Source of the DNA: Phascolarctobacterium sp.
Lineage (GTDB): Bacteria; Bacillota; Negativicutes; Acidaminococcales; Acidaminococcaceae
Direction of reading: 5' to 3'
Length of the DNA: 10,999 nt
Assembly: GCA_022718015.1 (NCBI GenBank)
Contig: JAIHZV010000020.1
Location: forward strand, 1-10,999
Every line of letters starts with the position of its first letter. Position 1 is the first letter of the stretch. Positions 5,376 through 10,999 of this stretch are shown here, piece after piece. A model generated the notes under the pieces. The model saw only the letters and a program-made list of their open reading frames with translations. It made no database searches and was not told the DNA's origin. The translations under genes and the position numbers were made by a program.

Positions 5376-6659
5376 TTATCGCGCGCCTAAGGGCAGCTGC
5401 ACATACATAACCGTGCCCTGAGGCTGGTTGTCAAAAGCCTCGATGCTGCCGCCATGCTGATGCACAATCGCCCATGCCAGCGACAGGCCTAGACCCAGAC
5501 CGCCCTGACTACGGCTGCGCGCCTTATCGACGCGGTAGAAGCGGTCGAACACCCTTGTCTTATCCTCATCGCTAATGCCGCAGCCCTCGTCGCGCACCTC
5601 TATGACCAGGTGCTCCTTCACTCTTGCGCCGCGCAGCGTCACCGTAGTCTTTGCCGCAGAATATTTCAGCGCATTATCAAGCAGGATAATCAGCAGGCGC
5701 GACAAGGCCAGCTCATCGCCCTGCACAGACAAATCGGCCTGTATATCCTGCTTCAGCACTATCTGCTTTTGCTCAGCGAGCAGAGCGAGCTGTGTCGCAA
5801 CCTTATGACACAACGCCGTCATATCCACCTGCTCCGTGTATGCCGGCAGATTATCCTCGTCACTGCGTGCCAGCGTCATAAGGTTCTCCGTCAGGCGGCT
5901 GAGCCTGTCAGCCTCGCTGTCCAGCATCTCCACCGACTCCTTGGCAAACTTGCTCAGCCTGCTGTCCTCGTCCTCCCGCAGCCCCTGCACCGCCAGCTTC
6001 ATGACGGCTAAAGGCGTGCGCATCTCATGCGAAGCATCTGCGGTAAACTGCTTCTGCCTTTCATACATCTGACTTATGGGAAGAATGTTGCGTCTGGCCA
6101 GCCAATAACCAAAGTAGCAGGCCGCCATATACAGCACCAGCGCCATGCATAAAAGCCAAAAGAGAGTTTTATAGGCCGCCTCATAATAAAATTCCATATT
6201 TTTGAACATATAGAGCGTGCCGACGCGCTTGTCGCCGTCCAGCACCGGCGCCACCGCCGCCAGATAGCGATAACGGGCATCGTCAGCACCATGCATCCTC
6301 AGCAGGCGCGAGCTGTCCAGCTGCTTCGGCCAATCGCCCTTATGACGCAGAAGCACCTTGCCTACATCACCGTTGCCAAGCTGATTTAAAATCACCGTCG
6401 CACCGTCCGCATCTACAAAATATGCAAACATCTTGCCGCTGCGTATAGCTGCCTCAGAGCAGGGCGCCTCTCGTGATTCTACCCATTCCTCGCCCTCATG
6501 GTAAATTTGGGCAATCAGATTATCCTTTTCATGTGCCAAAATCTCCCACCAGATAAAGGTATAAGCAGCAGCCACAATCAGCAGAATTAAAACGCCAAAA
6601 ATAGCAGCATAAACGCAGGTCATCTGCCTGCGCAGCTTTTCAAAAGGCTTATTCCACAT
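5376..6659 (-). CDS. Sensor histidine kinase, two-component system
   Basis: This 427-residue inner-membrane kinase phosphorylates itself and then the regulator encoded just upstream. A first helix (about 13-38) and a second (about 165-188) enclose a roughly 125-residue external sensor domain without a motif I recognise. The dimerisation/phosphoacceptor motif is FTADASHEMRTPL with His211. The ATPase domain shows the N box LLDNALKYS (Asn329), the G1 box DEGCGI (357-362), the F box FDRFYRVDKARS (371-382) and the G2 box GGLGLGLSLA (386-395). All catalytic motifs are intact. The ATG overlaps the 3' end of the regulator by 11 bp, consistent with translational coupling. The signal is unknown. Linkage to an ArnT-like enzyme suggests envelope stress, metals or cationic peptides, by analogy with PmrB only. 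Confidence 0.95.
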   Translation of the reverse strand: MWNKPFEKLRRQMTCVYAAIFGVLILLIVAAAYTFIWWEILAHEKDNLIAQIYHEGEEWVESREAPCSEAAIRSGKMFAYFVDADGATVILNQLGNGDVGKVLLRHKGDWPKQLDSSRLLRMHGADDARYRYLAAVAPVLDGDKRVGTLYMFKNMEFYYEAAYKTLFWLLCMALVLYMAACYFGYWLARRNILPISQMYERQKQFTADASHEMRTPLAVMKLAVQGLREDEDSRLSKFAKESVEMLDSEADRLSRLTENLMTLARSDEDNLPAYTEQVDMTALCHKVATQLALLAEQKQIVLKQDIQADLSVQGDELALSRLLIILLDNALKYSAAKTTVTLRGARVKEHLVIEVRDEGCGISDEDKTRVFDRFYRVDKARSRSQGGLGLGLSLAWAIVHQHGGSIEAFDNQPQGTVMYVQLPLGAR

Positions 6660-7314
6660 AATACCCCACGCCTCGCATCGTTTTAATCAGCTCCTCGCCG
6701 TTCAGCTCCATAAGCTTTTTGCGAATCAGACGGATATGCACATCAAGATTATTCTCCGTCACTTCGCTGTCAATACCCCAGATGCGCTCCTGCAGCACAG
6801 CACGCGGAATAACCTGACCGCGGTTGCGCAGCAAAATCTCCAGCAGCTTGAACTCACGCGGACGCAGCTCCACGCGACGCTCGCCATACGCCAGACAATA
6901 GGTTGAGCTTTCCAGCGTATAAGCGCCGTAACGCAGATTATCAGCACTGTACTGACCTTGGCGACGGCAGAGAGCATGCAAACGTGCCACCAGCTCCTCC
7001 AGCTCGAACGGCTTCACAAGATAATCATCTGCACCGCTGTTCAAGCCCTGCACCTTATCTGCCAACGTATCCTTCGCTGTCAAAAGCAATATCTTGCCCT
7101 GATAATCCTCCTCGCGCAAGCGCTTGCACAGCTCTAGCCCGCTCAGGCGCGGCATCATCCAGTCCAGCACCAAAGCATCGTAGCCATCAGCATAAACTAC
7201 TTTATAAGCACTCTCGCCGTCCTGCACCCAGTTCACAGTTATATTCTGCTTTTTGAGCAGCATACTCAAAAGCTTGCCTAAATTTATATCATCCTCAACT
7301 AACAAAATCTTCAC
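6649..7314 (-). CDS. OmpR/PhoB-family response regulator
   Basis: This 221-residue cytoplasmic regulator has a receiver domain (1-115) and a winged-helix DNA-binding domain (about 125-221). Receiver residues are complete: Asp8-Asp9, phospho-acceptor Asp51 in VLDWMMP, Thr79 and Lys101 in VKPF. The DNA-binding domain has the family signature: LRPREFKLLEILLRNRGQV, then NNLDVHIRLIRKKL and a C-terminal MRGVGYYVE. I chose GTG 7314 because it yields the standard start MKILLVEDD and has GGAGG 8 bp upstream. The ATG at 7329 overlaps that Shine-Dalgarno site and would add five residues. It is co-transcribed with the kinase. An 18-bp box (7368-7385) before its promoter is repeated before the ArnT-like gene, which suggests autoregulation. 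Confidence 0.95.
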   Translation of the reverse strand: MKILLVEDDINLGKLLSMLLKKQNITVNWVQDGESAYKVVYADGYDALVLDWMMPRLSGLELCKRLREEDYQGKILLLTAKDTLADKVQGLNSGADDYLVKPFELEELVARLHALCRRQGQYSADNLRYGAYTLESSTYCLAYGERRVELRPREFKLLEILLRNRGQVIPRAVLQERIWGIDSEVTENNLDVHIRLIRKKLMELNGEELIKTMRGVGYYVE

Positions 7315-7336
7315 TGCTATCGCCTCCATTACAGCT

Positions 7337-7357
7337 ATTGTACCACAATGCAGTATA
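7337..7357 (-). promoter_or_regulatory. Promoter region of the two-component operon
   Basis: Two -10 candidates are visible on the minus strand: TATACT (7352-7357), and TACAAT (7337-7342) with TG one base before it. Neither has a good -35 at the usual distance, which suits a promoter that needs an activator. The 18-bp box lies 10 bp upstream of TATACT. TATACT leaves about 31 nt of leader before the GTG, TACAAT about 16. Confidence 0.5.
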
Positions 7358-7367
7358 GACGGCTAAA

Positions 7368-7385
7368 GTTAATTTAAAATGAAAA
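7368..7385 (-). repeat. 18-bp box, copy upstream of the two-component operon
   Basis: On the minus strand this reads TTTTCATTTTAAATTAAC, identical to the plus strand at 5357-5374. It lies directly upstream of the putative promoter of the response regulator. Its distance to TATACT (10 bp) differs by 21 bp, two helical turns, from that at the ArnT-like gene, although the orientation is reversed. Probable regulator-binding site. Confidence 0.6.
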
Positions 7386-7530
7386 AGCTGCTGCATTACC
7401 CTCTCTTTGTACGATAGTACTTGAAATAAGTTTCCCCTGTAAGGGGACAAGGTGAATTGCCCGTTAGGGCAAGAGAAGGCGCCCTGGGGCGAATGTCAGC
7501 ATAGCTGACAAAGGGGTATATACAGCAGCT
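7386..7530. repeat. 145-bp multi-hairpin intergenic element
   Basis: Terminal arms AGCTGCTG (7386-7393) and CAGCAGCT (7523-7530) pair perfectly, and TACCC (7397-7401) with GGGTA (7514-7518) extends the stem. Inside are five consecutive short palindromes: GTAC-GATA-GTAC (7409-7420), CCCCT-GTA-AGGGG (7434-7446), TTGCCC-GTTA-GGGCAA (7457-7472), CGCCC-TG-GGGCG (7480-7491) and TGTCAGC-ATA-GCTGACA (7494-7510). No gene fits. Such chains of hairpins recur as dispersed intergenic repeats in some Firmicutes, so a MITE-like or REP-like element is my first guess. On the minus strand the last arm runs into TTTTTC, so it may also end transcripts from the gene at 7928-7536. Confidence 0.6.
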
Positions 7531-7535
7531 CTATT

Positions 7536-7928
7536 TTATATTATATATCTCGTCAGCTCGGGCACTATTTCTGCATAGGTGCCCTTTTTATTAGCCAGCA
7601 GCATATTGATGGCCCACACCTTCTGGCCGCGGTCGTCCTCAGTACGCGCAGCCTGCAGCTTGCGGCCCTCGCCGGTAAAACGCACAAGCTCCTCTGCCTC
7701 CAGCAGCAGCGGCATATCCTCGCGTCTGTAGCCGTCAAGGCACAGGTCAGAAAACATCACCGTCAGCATCAGCATATCGTCCATACGCCAGCATTCCAGA
7801 CGATAGGCACGACCATCGCTCAGCCTGCCATTATAATAGCCAACGTCCTGCACGCCGTCCTCATCCGGCTCGTAGGGAGAAGGCACGTAGTCCACGCGGC
7901 AGGGAACAGGAAATTTTTTAATCAGCAT
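7536..7928 (-). CDS. Hypothetical protein downstream of rpoC
   Basis: I do not recognise this protein. From ATG 7928 it has 130 residues, with no signal peptide or membrane segment, and is rich in acidic residues (for example EPDEDG near 19-24). It has a regular mix of hydrophobic and charged residues, as in a small folded cytoplasmic protein. Residues 30-60 (GYYNGRLSDGRAYRLECW) look like paired beta strands. I chose 7928 because AAGGAG lies 7 bp upstream; a longer reading from GTG 7982 would be translated through the rpoC terminator hairpin and is unlikely. It follows rpoC by 65 bp in the same direction, separated by that hairpin, and precedes the multi-hairpin element. Expression could come from rpoC read-through. 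Confidence 0.75.
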   Translation of the reverse strand: MLIKKFPVPCRVDYVPSPYEPDEDGVQDVGYYNGRLSDGRAYRLECWRMDDMLMLTVMFSDLCLDGYRREDMPLLLEAEELVRFTGEGRKLQAARTEDDRGQKVWAINMLLANKKGTYAEIVPELTRYII

Positions 7929-7941
7929 AATCTGTCTCCTT

Positions 7942-7980
7942 AAAGAGCAAAGCGCCCCAGAGCCTAAGGCTTTGAGGCGC
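7942..7980 (-). terminator. Hairpin terminator or attenuator after rpoC
   Basis: GCGCCTCAAAGCC (7968-7980) pairs with GGCTCTGGGGCGC (7952-7964) around a 3-nt loop, with one G-U wobble and one A-C mismatch. TTTGCTCTTT follows. The U tract is broken and runs directly into the Shine-Dalgarno site of the next gene, so partial read-through into that gene is plausible. Confidence 0.7.
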
Positions 7981-7993
7981 ACTTGCTTATACG

Positions 7994-10900
7994 TTATTCC
8001 TCATCAGGAGTTTCTTCTGCTTCTTCGTCAGCAGCTTCAACCTCCGGCATCGGAACATTATATTTTACTTTGATATCACGGTAACGGCTCATACCAGTAC
8101 CAGCCGGAATCAGCTTACCGATGATAACGTTTTCTTTCAGGCCCAGCAGCGGATCAACCTTGCCCTTGATAGCAGCATCGGTGAGTACGCGGGTGGTTTC
8201 CTGGAAGGATGCAGCAGACAGGAAGGAGTCGGTTGCCAGAGAAGCCTTGGTGATACCCAGCAGGATCGGCTTGCCAATAGCAGGCTCTTTGCCGGTCTCC
8301 AGCATCTCTGCATTTTGATCCTCGTATTCTGCAACATCAACATATTCGCCAGGCAGCATCGTGGTATCGCCGGATTCCTCAATACGAACCTTGCGCATCA
8401 TCTGACGCACCATAACCTCGATATGCTTACTGTTGATATCTACGCCCTGAGACTTGTAAACGCCTACTACCTGAGATACCAGATAGTTTTGGGTAGCCTT
8501 TACGCCACTGATGCGCAGAACATCATGCGGATTGAGAGAGCCTTCAGTAATACGGTCGCCCTTAGCGATTTCTTCACCTTCAGCAACAGAAAGCTTAGCG
8601 CCATACGGAATAGGATATTCCTCAACACCGCCCTCGAAGGTCTGAACCTGAACCTTACGCGCATTGCCCTCTTGTACAATATGTACATGGCCGGCAAATT
8701 CGCTCAGGATACCAGGATGCTTCGGTTTACGTGCTTCGAACAGCTCCTCGACACGCGGCAGACCTTGGGTGATATCATCAGCACCTGCAACACCGCCGGT
8801 ATGGAAGGTACGCATGGTAAGCTGGGTACCAGGTTCACCGATGGACTGTGCTGCGATGGTGCCGACTGCTTCGCCGACGCCAACGTTCTTGCCGGTTGCC
8901 AGGTTGCGGCCATAGCACTTACGGCATACGCCATATTTTGCTTTACAGGTGAGCACGCTGCGGATTTTAACCTTCTCACGCAGCTGGCAGATACGCTCTG
9001 CCATCGGCTCGGTAACATATTCGTTGATATGGTACAGAACTTCGCCATTATCGTCCAGAATATCTTCAGCCAGGTTACGGCCAATGATACGGTCATGCAG
9101 GGACTCGATAATGGTTTTTTCTGTTTTGCCTTCAGTAATCGCTTCAACCTCGATGCCAGCGATATCATTGTTGCGGATACGCAGCTCCTTAACGGTGCCA
9201 TCAGAGAGGATAGCATCGATAGCAGCCTCGGTCATGGTTTCGCCTTCGTGTACCAGCACCTCGCCAGCGCCGTTAACGATATCAGCAGCAACCTCTTTAT
9301 TGTTGAAGTTATGCATCATGGTTTCCTTGAGTACGCTATGTGCATAAGCATCGCTGATGTTGATACGAACGTTTTCGATGTCCTCGCCATCCATATCATC
9401 AGTAGAATAGAGACTGATTTCTTCGATATTAGCTTCGTTGAGCTTGTTGAACAGCTCTTCGGTGATATTGGTATCTGCTTCAGCAATCAGATTGCCTTCT
9501 GCATCAAACAGGCCGGAAGCCAAAGTGCGGCCCATAACCTTCTCACGGATTTTGTTCTGGCTTGCACCAAGAACAGCCTTGCTCAGACGGTTACGCTCCT
9601 TGCTCAGGTTCATGCCTACGATATCGCAGTCGTCCTCGCGAACAATAACGTCCTGTGCAACGTCTACCAGACGACGAGTCAGGTAACCGGAGTCAGCAGT
9701 ACGCAATGCGGTATCGGCCAAGCCTTTACGAGCACCATGGGAAGAAATGAAGTATTCCAAAATGGTCAGGCCTTCACGGAAGTTTGCCTTGATAGGACGG
9801 TCAATGATACGACCGGAAGGATCGGCCATCAAGCCACGCATACCAGCCAGCTGACGAATCTGCTGTTTGTTACCGCGGGCACCGGAGTCAGCCATCATGG
9901 ATACAGGGTTGAACTTATCCATAGTGGATTTCATGAGGATATCGGTAACCTTATCGGTTGCTTCGTTCCACAGACCGATAACCTTACGATAGCGTTCATC
10001 CGGACTCATCAAGCCGCGGCGGAACAGACGCTCAACCTTATCAACCTCATGCTCGGTTGCTTCCAGGATTTCGCTCTTCTTCGCAGGAATCTTGATATCG
10101 GAGGTTGCGATGGAAATACCGGACTTGCACGCATTGTCATAGCCCATCTTCTTAACAATATCCAGAACCTCAGCAGTACGCAGGTTGCCGTACAGCTTAT
10201 GGGACTTAGCAACAAGCTTGCCCAGCTCCTTCTTATCAATCAGCTTGCCCAGATGCCAGCCGTCAGCCTCCATATGGAAGTAACGCAACTCCAGCGGCAG
10301 CTCGCTGTTGAAAATGGTGTTACCAACGGTAGTGGTTACCAGAGATACACCGCTTTCGCCTACAGCAGCGCCCTTTGCTTCATCATAGATTTCGCTGTTG
10401 GGAATATATACTTTAATCAGCGCCTGCAAAGCTACAGACTTATGGAAATAAGCCAGCTGTGCTTCGTCAATGCTGCTGTAACGGTTGCCTTCACCCTGAG
10501 CGCCTTCCTTAACGATAGTCAGGTAGTAAGAGCCCAGAACCATATCCTGGGAAGGAACTGCAACAGGCTTGCCGTCCTTCGGTGCCAGAATGTTGTTTAC
10601 AGACATCATCAGCATACGTGCTTCTGCCTGTGCCTCAACGGAAAGCGGCAGATGGACAGCCATCTGGTCACCGTCGAAGTCGGCGTTGTATGCAGTACAT
10701 ACCAGAGGATGCAGCTTAATTGCACGGCCTTCAGACAGAATCGGCTCGAAAGCCTGAATGCCCAGTCTATGCAGCGTCGGTGCACGGTTCAGCAGTACAG
10801 GATGCTCTTTGATTACCTCTTCCAGAACGTCCCAAACCTCATTGGTTGCACGCTCTACCATGCGTTTAGCATTTTTAATATTAGAAGCGGAGCCGCTGTT

Positions 10901-10999
10901 TACCAGACGCTTCATAACGAACGGTTTAAACAGCTCCAGTGCCATTTCCTTCGGCAGGCCGCACTGATGCATTTTCAGCTCAGGACCTACAACGATTAC
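7994..10999 (-). CDS. rpoC: DNA-directed RNA polymerase subunit beta' (3' part)
   Basis: The reading frame is open to the right edge and begins with VIVVGPELKMHQCGLP, so the ATG at 10972 is an internal methionine and not the start. About 1001 residues are present; roughly 350 N-terminal residues, including the first zinc finger, lie outside. The catalytic Mg2+ motif NADFDGDQMAVH is near residues 105-116 of the visible part. The region with GMRGLMADPSGRIIDRPIK and the SSHGARKGLADTALRTADSGYLTRRLVD stretch (bridge helix and trigger loop) is intact. The second zinc site shows CKAKYGVCRKCYG with an upstream Cys in EDDCDIVG. The tail is acidic (DEEAEETPDEE). It forms the active centre of RNA polymerase with beta; rpoB is expected just beyond the right edge. 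I see no frameshift. Confidence 0.99.
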   Translation of the reverse strand, partial: VIVVGPELKMHQCGLPKEMALELFKPFVMKRLVNSGSASNIKNAKRMVERATNEVWDVLEEVIKEHPVLLNRAPTLHRLGIQAFEPILSEGRAIKLHPLVCTAYNADFDGDQMAVHLPLSVEAQAEARMLMMSVNNILAPKDGKPVAVPSQDMVLGSYYLTIVKEGAQGEGNRYSSIDEAQLAYFHKSVALQALIKVYIPNSEIYDEAKGAAVGESGVSLVTTTVGNTIFNSELPLELRYFHMEADGWHLGKLIDKKELGKLVAKSHKLYGNLRTAEVLDIVKKMGYDNACKSGISIATSDIKIPAKKSEILEATEHEVDKVERLFRRGLMSPDERYRKVIGLWNEATDKVTDILMKSTMDKFNPVSMMADSGARGNKQQIRQLAGMRGLMADPSGRIIDRPIKANFREGLTILEYFISSHGARKGLADTALRTADSGYLTRRLVDVAQDVIVREDDCDIVGMNLSKERNRLSKAVLGASQNKIREKVMGRTLASGLFDAEGNLIAEADTNITEELFNKLNEANIEEISLYSTDDMDGEDIENVRINISDAYAHSVLKETMMHNFNNKEVAADIVNGAGEVLVHEGETMTEAAIDAILSDGTVKELRIRNNDIAGIEVEAITEGKTEKTIIESLHDRIIGRNLAEDILDDNGEVLYHINEYVTEPMAERICQLREKVKIRSVLTCKAKYGVCRKCYGRNLATGKNVGVGEAVGTIAAQSIGEPGTQLTMRTFHTGGVAGADDITQGLPRVEELFEARKPKHPGILSEFAGHVHIVQEGNARKVQVQTFEGGVEEYPIPYGAKLSVAEGEEIAKGDRITEGSLNPHDVLRISGVKATQNYLVSQVVGVYKSQGVDINSKHIEVMVRQMMRKVRIEESGDTTMLPGEYVDVAEYEDQNAEMLETGKEPAIGKPILLGITKASLATDSFLSAASFQETTRVLTDAAIKGKVDPLLGLKENVIIGKLIPAGTGMSRYRDIKVKYNVPMPEVEAADEEAEETPDEE

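Noticed and set aside
7386..7530. CRISPR array in the hairpin-rich interval
   Set aside because: The palindromes differ from each other in sequence and spacing; there are no identical repeats with regular spacers and no cas genes.
7929..7982. GTG start at 7982 for the small protein behind rpoC
   Set aside because: The extension is encoded by the rpoC terminator hairpin; ATG 7928 has a good ribosome-binding site.
10972..10999. Possible start of rpoC at the ATG of 10972
   Set aside because: The frame continues upstream as VIVVGPELK, which is conserved RpoC sequence, so the methionine is internal and the gene is truncated by the window edge.

Overview
The window looks like a chromosomal segment of a Firmicutes bacterium, most likely a Gram-negative-staining one (Negativicutes-like). 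The reasons are Firmicutes-style strong Shine-Dalgarno sites, extended -10 promoters, glycine riboswitches ahead of amino-acid symporters, and an ArnT-like glycosyltransferase next to a two-component system, which would fit an outer membrane with lipid A. The assignment to Negativicutes is inference. Every gene I can support lies on the minus strand, so the window is described here in the direction of transcription, from high to low coordinates.

Region 1 (10999 to 7536): the 3' three quarters of rpoC (beta' subunit of RNA polymerase) enters from the right edge and ends at 7994. A hairpin with a short U-rich tail follows, then a 130-residue protein I do not recognise (7928-7536). A 145-bp multi-hairpin intergenic element (7386-7530) closes this block.

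Region 2 (7385 to 3616): an OmpR-type response regulator and its membrane histidine kinase overlap by 11 bp and form an operon. They are followed by an ArnT/PMT-type polytopic glycosyltransferase and a clear terminator. The two-component operon is bracketed by two exact, inverted copies of an 18-bp sequence. One lies in the promoter region of the regulator and the other in the promoter region of the glycosyltransferase. This suggests one regulator controls both, as in envelope-modification regulons such as PmrAB-arnT.

Region 3 (3588 to 2325): a stand-alone MFS transporter of unknown substrate with its own extended -10 promoter and strong ribosome-binding site.

Region 4 (2300 to 1): a duplicated glycine-responsive cassette. 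Each copy consists of a 20-bp palindrome, an extended -10 promoter, a tandem glycine riboswitch, an intrinsic terminator and a sodium:alanine/glycine symporter gene. The first copy is complete (gene 1913-567, with a strong terminator at 534-486). In the second, only the first 13 codons of the gene lie in the window (41-1). The sequence supports an OFF switch: the 5' strand of the P1 helix of aptamer 2 can instead pair with the 5' arm of the terminator, and this alternative is conserved in both copies despite base changes. Glycine would therefore shut off synthesis of its own importers.

I see no phage, insertion sequence, CRISPR array, tRNA or rRNA. The most interesting material is regulatory: the duplicated riboswitch cassette, the shared palindromes, the 18-bp boxes around the two-component operon, and the multi-hairpin element.
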